Below are positions 1-5,442 of a DNA stretch of 5,444 bases, in pieces; within the stretch, counting starts at the first letter, position 1; each line of letters begins with the position of its first letter. Below the pieces are notes generated by a model that was given only the letters and a program-made list of their open reading frames with translations, ran no database searches and was not told the origin of the DNA. This DNA is from Clostridium sp. CAG:590 (GTDB lineage Bacteria > Bacillota > Clostridia > Lachnospirales > Lachnospiraceae), in contig HF987867.1 in the NCBI GenBank assembly GCA_000431135.1, positions 1-5,444 of the forward strand, given 5' to 3'. A program made the translations under genes and the position numbers.

Positions 1-1547
1 CCAAACTCAACTTTTACGTTGATATGTCCGTCTGGCTTTTTGTGGGAAAGCAGTACTACCGTCTCCACATGCCCGCTATGTCCGAACTGATCCACAGCAC
101 ACACCTTCTCTACCTCATATCCCGCTGCCACCAGCACCTTCACATCCCTTGCGAGGGTAGCCGGATCACAGCTCACATACACAATTTTCTTCGGTGCCAT
201 CGTGATCATGGTGTCAAGCGCAACATCATCACAGCCCTTACGCGGCGGATCGACCACGATCACATCTGCGTACACGCCGTATTTCTTATACTGTTCCGGC
301 AACACTTCCTCTGCCTTGCCAACGAAGAATTCCACGTTATCAAAGCCGTTCATCTTTGCATTCTTTCTGGCATCATCAATTGCTTCCGGTATGATCTCAA
401 CACCCATTACTTTCTTTGCCTTCTGCGCTAAGAATAAAGAAATGGTTCCAATGCCGCAATAGAGATCCCATACCGTTTCATTGCCATGCAGATCGGCGTA
501 TTCCAATGCTTTACAGTATAATTTCTCTGTCTGTTCCGGGTTCACCTGATAAAATGACAGCGGATTGATCTGGTATTTGACATTGCCAATATAATCGATG
601 ATCGTATCCCTTCCCCAGATAGTCCGGCAATGTGTACCGAGAATCCGGTTCGTCTTATCCCGATTCACATTAAGAGAAATGCTTGTCATCCCCGGAATAT
701 CCTTCAGACAATCCACCAATTCCTGTTCTACATTTACATACTTTTCACCATTCTTAGACAGAAGCTGTCCGATCAATTCCCTACCATTGATGATCACACA
801 GACCATGATCTCTCCGGTTTTCTTTCCTACTCTCGTCAATATGTGGCGTACCAGACCACTGTGATGTTCCTCCTCATACGGTTCTACTTTATACCGTTCC
901 ATAAAAGAACGGAATCTCCGAATAATCTCATCATTGACAGGAGCCTGGAGATAACAGACATCCGTATCAATTACATGATGCGTACGGCCAGCATAGAATC
1001 CAATCACGGTATGTCCGTCCTTATCCTTCCTTACCGGAAACTGGGCTTTATTCCGATAGCGGATAGCTGGAAAACTTTCCTTTACCTCACTCATTTTCTC
1101 ATCACCCAATATATTATTCTCTTGCCCGTCAGTCTCTTTGCACAGATCATCTCCACTTTCATTGAAACAAACACTACCCATCCCAATGATCGGTTCCATC
1201 TTACTTTCCACATCCGCAATTCCACCAATCCGTTTCAAGCAGTTCAGCACTTTGCTCTGCTTCCATTCCAATTGTTTCTCATAGCGAAGCTGCATGATGG
1301 AACAGCCACCACACTGTCTTGCATGCGGGCAAATCGGTTCCACACGGTCAACAGACGGAATCAGAATCTCCATCAGTCTGGCATACGCATAATTCTTCTT
1401 TGCCCTGATGATCCTGATCCTTGCCACATCTCCCGGCACCGCGTCCTTCACAAATACCGCCATGCCATCAATGTGACCAATCCCCTCACCTTCATTTCCA
1501 ATGTCCTCTATTGTAATCTCATACTCCTGATTCTTCTCTAAACTCAT
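1..1547 (-). CDS. rlmD: 23S rRNA (uracil-5-)-methyltransferase, RlmD/RumA type, 3' end cut by the window edge
   Basis: This SAM-dependent enzyme methylates C5 of a uridine in 23S rRNA (U1939 in E. coli numbering; some Gram-positive homologues also modify U747). The 515 visible residues show a TRAM RNA-binding domain (about 4-62), then 4Fe-4S ligands C73, C79 and C82 (C-x5-C-x2-C) with C198 as the likely fourth. The Rossmann methyltransferase domain follows: SFYQVN at 331-336, DLYCGIGT at 361-368, acidic E384, DPPR at 433-436, nucleophile C460 in VSCDPATLARD, and general base E495 in the HVET motif. Residues 122-158 look like an extra hydrophilic insertion. After the catalytic domain (from about 500) the chain continues as HKKPDGHINVKVEFG and runs off the edge, as in clostridial homologues with a C-terminal tail. 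The ATG at 1547 is chosen because an in-frame TGA lies two codons upstream; the Shine-Dalgarno match is weak. It is divergent from the downstream operon and probably unrelated to it. The family is certain; the exact target uridine is inferred. Confidence 0.95.
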   Translation of the reverse strand, partial: MSLEKNQEYEITIEDIGNEGEGIGHIDGMAVFVKDAVPGDVARIRIIRAKKNYAYARLMEILIPSVDRVEPICPHARQCGGCSIMQLRYEKQLEWKQSKVLNCLKRIGGIADVESKMEPIIGMGSVCFNESGDDLCKETDGQENNILGDEKMSEVKESFPAIRYRNKAQFPVRKDKDGHTVIGFYAGRTHHVIDTDVCYLQAPVNDEIIRRFRSFMERYKVEPYEEEHHSGLVRHILTRVGKKTGEIMVCVIINGRELIGQLLSKNGEKYVNVEQELVDCLKDIPGMTSISLNVNRDKTNRILGTHCRTIWGRDTIIDYIGNVKYQINPLSFYQVNPEQTEKLYCKALEYADLHGNETVWDLYCGIGTISLFLAQKAKKVMGVEIIPEAIDDARKNAKMNGFDNVEFFVGKAEEVLPEQYKKYGVYADVIVVDPPRKGCDDVALDTMITMAPKKIVYVSCDPATLARDVKVLVAAGYEVEKVCAVDQFGHSGHVETVVLLSHKKPDGHINVKVEF

Positions 1548-1743
1548 ATCTCATACCACGCAATCATATTATAGTGTTGGAACAAAAAATCCTGCCACAG
1601 TTTACTACATTGCTATACATTTTTGCAGCCCTGCAAGCACTCGCAATTCCATGTATTTACAATACCACAAAGCCCTTTAATAATAAAGCACGATTTCTGT
1701 CCCGATTATTTGTTATCTGTTTTACAACACAATAGAATATTTG
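1548..1743. other. Divergent spacer, left part, no gene seen
   Basis: This A/T-rich non-coding DNA lies between the methyltransferase start and the right-facing promoter. Apart from the minus-strand -10 box at 1568-1573, the only structure noted is a short inverted repeat, TTGCAG (1623-1628) and CTGCAA (1631-1636), separated by two bases. That could be a protein-binding palindrome but is too short to argue for. I found no supported small ORF or RNA gene. Confidence 0.5.
1568..1573 (-). promoter_or_regulatory. Possible -10 box for the methyltransferase gene
   Basis: A perfect TATAAT on the minus strand lies 20 bases upstream of the ATG at 1547. It would give a leader of only about 13 bases, which fits the poor ribosome binding site. 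No good -35 hexamer is visible 16-18 bases further upstream (GGCAGG at the 17-base spacing), so the assignment rests on the -10 box and its position alone. Confidence 0.35.
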
Positions 1744-1772
1744 TAGACATTATCCGACAAAAATTATATAAT
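1744..1772 (+). promoter_or_regulatory. Sigma-A-type promoter for the SPFH operon
   Basis: The -35 hexamer TAGACA (1744-1749, five of six matches to TTGACA) is separated by 17 bases from a perfect -10 TATAAT (1767-1772). This is the best promoter in the spacer. Transcription would start near 1779-1780, giving a leader of about 167 bases that includes both stem-loops before the gene. B. subtilis uses the extracytoplasmic factor SigW for its equivalent operon; I found no TGAAAC-N16/17-CGTA pair here at suitable spacing. The reading is therefore housekeeping transcription, possibly controlled in the leader. Confidence 0.6.
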
Positions 1773-1833
1773 TATTGTACATGTAACTTATAGAACCTGT
1801 ATAAATGACCGTACATTTCCTTATCAAGTACAA

Positions 1834-1839
1834 TATAAT
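1834..1839 (+). promoter_or_regulatory. Possible second -10 box next to an inverted repeat
   Basis: A second TATAAT lies 108 bases upstream of the SPFH start codon. The -35 position holds only weak matches (GTACAT at the 17-base spacing). If it is used, transcription would start near 1845-1846, inside the left arm of the perfect inverted repeat at 1842-1875. That repeat could then act as an operator rather than as an RNA hairpin. It may equally be chance in A/T-rich DNA. Confidence 0.3.
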
Positions 1840-1841
1840 GA

Positions 1842-1875
1842 TAACAATTCACCTGCTTGCAAGGGTGAATTGTTA
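1842..1875 (+). promoter_or_regulatory. Perfect 12-bp inverted repeat (leader hairpin 1 or operator)
   Basis: TAACAATTCACC (1842-1853) is the exact reverse complement of GGTGAATTGTTA (1864-1875). The 10-base spacer contains most of the self-complementary CTTGCAAG (1856-1863). No T-run follows, so it is not a classic terminator. It could be a leader stem-loop affecting mRNA stability or translation, or a dimeric-repressor operator, because it starts three bases after a TATAAT. The symmetry is seen directly; either function is inference. Confidence 0.7.
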
Positions 1876-1881
1876 AATGTG

Positions 1882-1902
1882 ATCATGAGCGATGCTCATG
1901 AT
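1882..1902 (+). promoter_or_regulatory. Perfect 9-bp stem-loop (leader hairpin 2)
   Basis: ATCATGAGC (1882-1890), loop GAT, then GCTCATGAT (1894-1902) form a perfect 9-bp stem six bases after the preceding inverted repeat. AAATG (1875-1879) and CATTT (1911-1915) could pair around it as an outer helix. It ends about 30 bases before the AAGGAGA ribosome binding site, which stays unpaired in this fold. A T-tract is absent, so a role in stability or regulation is more likely than termination. Confidence 0.6.
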
Positions 1903-1946
1903 ATAACGATCATTTTACAGAATACCATTTTAAAAGGAGAAGATTT

Positions 1947-3308
1947 ATGGGATTAATTAAAGCAATTTCCGGTGCCATCCGTGGCGTAACCGCTGACCAG
2001 TGGAAAGAGTATTTCTACTGCGATTCCCTTGACACCGATGTATTAGTAACCAAAGGACACAGACGGACCAACAGCAAGTTTGGCTCCGGCAACAAAGGCA
2101 ATGACAATATCATTACCAACGGTTCTGTTGTTGCGGTAAATGAAGGTCAGTGTATGATTATCGTAGATCAGGGTAAGGTCGTAGAGTTCTGTGCCGAAGC
2201 CGGCGAATTCTTATATGATACTTCATCTGAACCAAGTTTATTGTTTGGTGATCTCGGTGACAATGTTTCAAAGACATTTGCTCAGATCGGTAAGCGTTTT
2301 ACCTTTGGCGGTGATACCGGAAAAGATCAGCGTGTATATTTCTTCAACACGAAAGAGATCATGGGCAACAAATATGGAACTGCCAATCCGGTTCCTTTCC
2401 GTGTAGTGGATACGAACATTGGGTTGGACGTTGACATTTCTGTTCGTTGTAATGGTGAGTATTCTTACCAGATCTTCGATCCGATCCTATTCTATACCAA
2501 CGTATGTGGTAATGTAACCGATGAATACACAAGAGATCAGATCGACAGCCAGTTGAAGACCGAGTTGATGACTGCTCTGCAGCCTGCATTTGCACAGATC
2601 TCTGCTATGGGAATCCGTTACAGTGCAATTCCTGCCCACACCATGGAAGTGGCAGATGCACTGAACAAAGAACTTTCTGAGAAATGGGGACAGTTAAGAG
2701 GTATCCGTGTTGTATCCTTTGGTGTGAATACGATCAAGGCTTCCGAAGAGGATGAGCAGATGATCAAGGATCTTCAGAAGACCGCTGTTCTTCGTAATCC
2801 GAATATGGCAGCCGCTACCTTAGTCGGTGCTCAGGCAGAGGCAATGAAATCCGCTGCTTCCAATACTTCTACCGGACCTATGATGGCATTTGCCGGTATG
2901 AACATGGCAAATATGGCAGGCGGCATGGATGCAAACTCTCTGTTCGCTATGGGACAGCAGCAGAATAACACTCCACCTACCTCACCAGCTCCAGCAGCTC
3001 CTGAAGCTCCTAGTCCGGCACCAAGTGCTCCGGCAGCAGACTCCTGGACTTGTTCCTGTGGAACCGTGAACACAAGCAAATTCTGTTCCAACTGTGGTTC
3101 TCCAAAACCTGCACCTGTTGAAGGCTGGACTTGTTCCTGTGGCGCCGTGAACCAGGGCAAATTCTGTTCAGAATGTGGTGCCAAGAAGCCTGCCGGTGCT
3201 CCGCTATATCGCTGCGATAAATGCGGTTGGCAGCCGGAAGATCCAACTCATCCACCAAAATTCTGTCCGGAGTGTGGTGATGTATTTGACGATAATGATA
3301 TCCAGTAA
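1947..3308 (+). CDS. ydjI: SPFH-domain (YdjI-like, COG4260-type) protein with three C-terminal zinc ribbons
   Basis: SPFH (stomatin/prohibitin/flotillin/HflKC) proteins form membrane-associated oligomers. The 453 residues begin with a short possibly amphipathic segment (GLIKAISGAIRGV, 2-14) and no hydrophobic transmembrane helix. The SPFH core runs about 55-265, followed by a helical alanine-rich stretch (265-307), a Met/Gly-rich patch (310-336) and a Pro/Ala linker (337-365). Three zinc ribbons end the protein: C369/C371-C380/C383, C396/C398-C407/C410 and C423/C426-C440/C443. The first two are a tandem 27-residue repeat; the third resembles a rubredoxin-like knuckle and is usual in clostridial homologues. 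Start: AAGGAGA at 1934-1940, six bases before the ATG. The family is sometimes called 'virion core protein', which is misleading. In B. subtilis, YdjI with YdjG/YdjH helps link PspA to the membrane; the same role here is inferred from neighbours. This is not the E. coli gene of the same name. Confidence 0.88.
   Translation: MGLIKAISGAIRGVTADQWKEYFYCDSLDTDVLVTKGHRRTNSKFGSGNKGNDNIITNGSVVAVNEGQCMIIVDQGKVVEFCAEAGEFLYDTSSEPSLLFGDLGDNVSKTFAQIGKRFTFGGDTGKDQRVYFFNTKEIMGNKYGTANPVPFRVVDTNIGLDVDISVRCNGEYSYQIFDPILFYTNVCGNVTDEYTRDQIDSQLKTELMTALQPAFAQISAMGIRYSAIPAHTMEVADALNKELSEKWGQLRGIRVVSFGVNTIKASEEDEQMIKDLQKTAVLRNPNMAAATLVGAQAEAMKSAASNTSTGPMMAFAGMNMANMAGGMDANSLFAMGQQQNNTPPTSPAPAAPEAPSPAPSAPAADSWTCSCGTVNTSKFCSNCGSPKPAPVEGWTCSCGAVNQGKFCSECGAKKPAGAPLYRCDKCGWQPEDPTHPPKFCPECGDVFDDNDIQ
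3044..3205 (+). repeat. Tandem 81-bp duplication encoding two zinc ribbons
   Basis: Two direct repeats with an 81-base period lie within the SPFH gene (units starting at 3044 and 3125). The first 18 bases are identical, and similarity continues for about 55 bases through the second cysteine pair before fading. The period is exactly 27 codons, so the frame is kept. Each unit encodes W-T-C-S-C-G-x-V-N-x-x-K-F-C-S-x-C-G. This points to in-frame duplication of a zinc ribbon module. Confidence 0.8.
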
Positions 3309-3375
3309 TCATTTAATTGGATACAATATCAGCACACTGCAATAGAAACTTCAACTATTAGACAACTATAACAGA

Positions 3376-3418
3376 ACAGGGTAATTATGCCACACCAACC
3401 GTTACATAATTACCCTGT
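3376..3418 (+). terminator. Perfect 14-bp stem-loop, weak terminator-like, after the SPFH gene
   Basis: ACAGGGTAATTATG (3376-3389) pairs perfectly with CATAATTACCCTGT (3405-3418) around a 15-base loop, 68 bases after the SPFH stop codon. It is followed by ATCTTTATT, T-rich but interrupted, and the loop is large for a factor-independent terminator. It may be a leaky terminator, a 3'-end stabilising hairpin left after RNA processing, or a binding site. No strong promoter follows it, which argues that some transcription passes through to the next gene. Confidence 0.55.
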
Positions 3419-3440
3419 ATCTTTATTCAGCCATAATTTC

Positions 3441-3492
3441 ATATATATGCCTATGACACCGGGTTCAGCCCCTTTGCACAGGCATATTATAT
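3441..3492 (+). repeat. Long imperfect hairpin upstream of the second operon gene
   Basis: ATATGCCT (3445-3452) pairs with AGGCATAT (3480-3487). ATAT (3441-3444) and ATAT (3489-3492) extend the stem past a one-base bulge. Inside, GGG (3461-3463) and CCC (3469-3471) can form an apical stem, with weak pairing between. The structure ends 10 bases before the AGGAGGAG ribosome binding site (3503-3510), which stays free. It could be a leader element or an interspersed palindromic repeat; the window alone cannot separate these. Confidence 0.5.
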
Positions 3493-3513
3493 ACAACATA
3501 ACAGGAGGAGAAT

Positions 3514-4614
3514 ATGGACGATTTTAATGATATGAGCATTGTGGACACCAAAGAAGAAACCGACAAAAAATGTCCTCAATGTGGTGGTGTAATGGACTTT
3601 GATCCAGCCAGCGGCAGATTAAAATGCCCTTATTGTGAATATACAGAAGAGATCAAGGTAAAACGGGAATTACCTGTCAAAGCAGAAGAATTAGATTTTC
3701 TATCTGCCACAAAGACCGCAAATAAAGATTGGGGAGTAGCAACCAAAACCGTGCTCTGTAAAGCATGTGGTGCAGAGTCCATCTATGATGCCATGCAGAC
3801 CGCTGCAGTCTGCCCATTCTGCGGTTCCAATCAGGTTATGGAAGCAAATGAGCAGGACACCATCGCTCCGGGAGGCGTTGTCCCATTTTCCATCAGTGAT
3901 AAAGAAGCATCCGAATTATTCAAAAAATGGATCAAACGCAGATGGTTCTGTCCAAAGCTTGCCAAAGACAGTGCCAAACCAAAACGGTTTAACGGCATTT
4001 ATCTCCCATACTGGACCTTTGACAGCAATACCTTTTCTTCTTATCAGGGAGAATACGGTATCAATCATACCCGTAAAGACCGTGACGGTAACACACATAC
4101 AGAAACAACCTGGCATCGCACTTCCGGAACACATAGCGAATTCATCAACGATGAATTAGTGCTTGCTTCTTCCAAGCACGATATGTCAATGCTCCGCAAG
4201 TTAGAGCCATTCGACACAGAGAACAATAAAGCATATAAGCCGGAATACATTGCCGGTTTTGTTGCAGAACGATATTCATTAGGATTAAAGGATGCCTGGA
4301 AACAAGCCGTGGCGTTAATGAAAGAACGTCTCACACGTCATGTGTCAGACAATATCCGGACACAGCATCATGCAGACACAACCCGTAACGCTCGTTTGTC
4401 TACGGATTTCAAAGATATTACATACAAGTATCTGTTGTTGCCAATCTGGGTATCCAATTTTAAATACAACGACAAGGTATATCAATTCATGGTAAACGGA
4501 CAGACCGGTAAGGTTGCAGGCAAAACTCCACTTTCTATTCCAAAGATAATAATCACGGTTGTTGCGATCGTTGCGATCATTGCCTTGCTATACTATCTTG
4601 GCGTATGGAACTAA
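3514..4614 (+). CDS. ydjG: Zinc-ribbon membrane protein, YdjG-like (TFIIB-type zinc ribbon family)
   Basis: The 366-residue protein has two four-cysteine zinc ribbons at its N-terminus (C20/C23-C38/C41 and C82/C85-C100/C103). A soluble region follows with the family-typical stretch FKKWIKRRWFCP (136-147) and GIYLPYWTFDS (161-171), then one hydrophobic helix at about 345-363 just before the C-terminus. The domains should therefore face the cytoplasm, with a tail anchor in the membrane. Members are often mis-annotated as primosomal protein N' because of the ribbons; no helicase motif is present. Size and layout match B. subtilis YdjG, which pairs with YdjH at the membrane and works with YdjI and PspA. 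The start is supported by AGGAGGAG at 3503-3510, just before the ATG. The gene lies 205 bases after the SPFH gene, a long gap for an operon and one filled with two stem-loops. The role is inferred from homologues; no enzymatic motif is visible. Confidence 0.85.
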   Translation: MDDFNDMSIVDTKEETDKKCPQCGGVMDFDPASGRLKCPYCEYTEEIKVKRELPVKAEELDFLSATKTANKDWGVATKTVLCKACGAESIYDAMQTAAVCPFCGSNQVMEANEQDTIAPGGVVPFSISDKEASELFKKWIKRRWFCPKLAKDSAKPKRFNGIYLPYWTFDSNTFSSYQGEYGINHTRKDRDGNTHTETTWHRTSGTHSEFINDELVLASSKHDMSMLRKLEPFDTENNKAYKPEYIAGFVAERYSLGLKDAWKQAVALMKERLTRHVSDNIRTQHHADTTRNARLSTDFKDITYKYLLLPIWVSNFKYNDKVYQFMVNGQTGKVAGKTPLSIPKIIITVVAIVAIIALLYYLGVWN

Positions 4615-4635
4615 TCACAATTTTACAACCATTAT

Positions 4636-4667
4636 ACTGCTCTGATAGGATGATCAGGGCAGTTTTT
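4636..4667 (+). terminator. Intrinsic-terminator-like hairpin between the YdjG- and YdjH-like genes
   Basis: ACTGCTCTGAT (4636-4646), loop AGGATG, and ATCAGGGCAGT (4653-4663) form an 11-bp stem with one G-U pair. It is followed at once by five T residues (4663-4667, the first being the last stem base). This is the best terminator-like signal in the window. It lies 21 bases after the upstream stop codon and directly before the AAGGAG (4670-4675) of the next gene, with no promoter in between. It is probably a leaky or regulated terminator inside the operon. Confidence 0.7.
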
Positions 4668-4680
4668 CAAAGGAGAGATC

Positions 4681-5442
4681 ATGGAACATTTACCAACTAT
4701 TATCATGTTAATTCTAATCCTGGCAATCATTGGTGCTGCATATTATCTTGTCTATCGGGTCAAACACAAAGCAGAAGAACTGTCACGCACCCTGTTTGGC
4801 ACATCGGATATTACAAAAGCGGCGTCACAAATGAAACAGGAATATGCCACTACACCCAAATCCGTTTCCGCAATGACATCTCTGTTGCTGCCTAAGATTG
4901 TCGCCGATTTTCCTGATTTTCAGTATAACGAAATGAAAGATCGTGCCGAAAATGTACTTACATCTTATCTGCATGCGATCACTGAACGCAATCCCTCTCG
5001 ATTGACTGATGGAACCACAGAACTCAAACAGCAATTAGAAAACCATACAGAAATGCTGTTTGCCAACGGACAACACGAACGATATGACCAGATACACATT
5101 CATCGTACAGAGATCAATCAATATCGTACGACCGCCGGAAGATGTATTATTACCTTCCAGACAGCATTAGAATGTTATCATACAATTACAGACTCAAACG
5201 GCAACATCACGGAAGGTTCTTCCGAATACAAATACCAGACCAAATTCAATACCGATCTGATCTATATCCAGGATCGTAATCTGGTAGAAAACGAATTAGA
5301 TCATGCATTAGGACTGAATTGCCCAAACTGTGGTGCTCCAATATCCTCATTAGGGGCAAAGGTATGCGAATACTGCGGTACCGCAATTGTAGAACTGAAT
5401 ATCCATGCATGGAGCTTCAGTCATATTGAAGAATTATATTAG
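4681..5442 (+). CDS. ydjH: Membrane-anchored Tim44-like zinc-ribbon protein, YdjH-like
   Basis: The 253-residue protein starts with one transmembrane helix (about 6-25) followed by basic residues (R26, K28, H29, K30), so the bulk should be cytoplasmic. A linker (35-70) leads to a Tim44/NTF2-like region (about 74-205) beginning DFPDFQYNEMKDRAENVL, with the beta-rich part around 135-205. A four-cysteine zinc ribbon, C214/C217-C229/C232, sits near the C-terminus, and a short tail ends in HIEELY. Size and layout match B. subtilis YdjH (about 254 residues), the membrane partner of YdjG. The start is supported by AAGGAG at 4670-4675, five bases upstream. It follows the YdjG-like gene after 66 bases that contain a terminator-like hairpin, so its expression depends on read-through unless an unseen promoter exists. 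The TAG stop lies at 5440-5442, so the gene is complete; what follows is outside the window. Confidence 0.85.
   Translation: MEHLPTIIMLILILAIIGAAYYLVYRVKHKAEELSRTLFGTSDITKAASQMKQEYATTPKSVSAMTSLLLPKIVADFPDFQYNEMKDRAENVLTSYLHAITERNPSRLTDGTTELKQQLENHTEMLFANGQHERYDQIHIHRTEINQYRTTAGRCIITFQTALECYHTITDSNGNITEGSSEYKYQTKFNTDLIYIQDRNLVENELDHALGLNCPNCGAPISSLGAKVCEYCGTAIVELNIHAWSFSHIEELY

Noticed and set aside
630..1541. A 303-codon plus-strand open frame opposite the methyltransferase gene.
   Set aside because: It is the antisense shadow of a clearly recognised minus-strand enzyme with all catalytic motifs; the product has no recognisable domain and no ribosome binding site.
1839..1853. GATAACAATTCACC resembles half of the E. 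coli lac operator.
   Set aside because: The inverted repeat continues with its own perfect symmetry (GGTGAATTGTTA), not the lac operator layout, and nothing nearby suggests vector sequence or a lac system. Treated as coincidence.
1805..1876. A 23-codon leader ORF across the first inverted repeat (ATG at 1805, TAA at 1874-1876).
   Set aside because: No Shine-Dalgarno sequence precedes it, the peptide has no run of a regulatory amino acid, and its length is expected by chance.
1885..1956. A second 23-codon ORF overlapping the SPFH start codon by 10 bases.
   Set aside because: Its ATG lies inside leader hairpin 2 and has no ribosome binding site at suitable spacing. The strong AAGGAGA serves the SPFH start.
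2831..3184. A minus-strand open frame rich in Gly, Ala, Val and Gln opposite the SPFH zinc ribbon region.
   Set aside because: Its composition follows from the complementary Pro/Ala linker and repeated ribbons. It has the same duplicated pattern and no sign of independent coding.
1947..3308. Annotation of the SPFH protein as a virion core protein, and of the next gene as primosomal protein N', suggesting phage or replication functions.
   Set aside because: Both are legacy names of the families. No capsid, helicase or other phage gene is present, and the domains point to a membrane scaffold set.
3359..3388. TAGACA (3359-3364) with AATTAT (3383-3388) as a possible promoter for the YdjG-like gene.
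   Set aside because: The -10 match is poor, spacing is 18, and the box falls inside the perfect 14-bp stem. Not strong enough to call.
3453..3479. GGTTCAGCCCC inside the gap hairpin recalls a tRNA T-arm.
   Set aside because: The stem is only three pairs with a five-base loop, and no acceptor, D or anticodon arms surround it.
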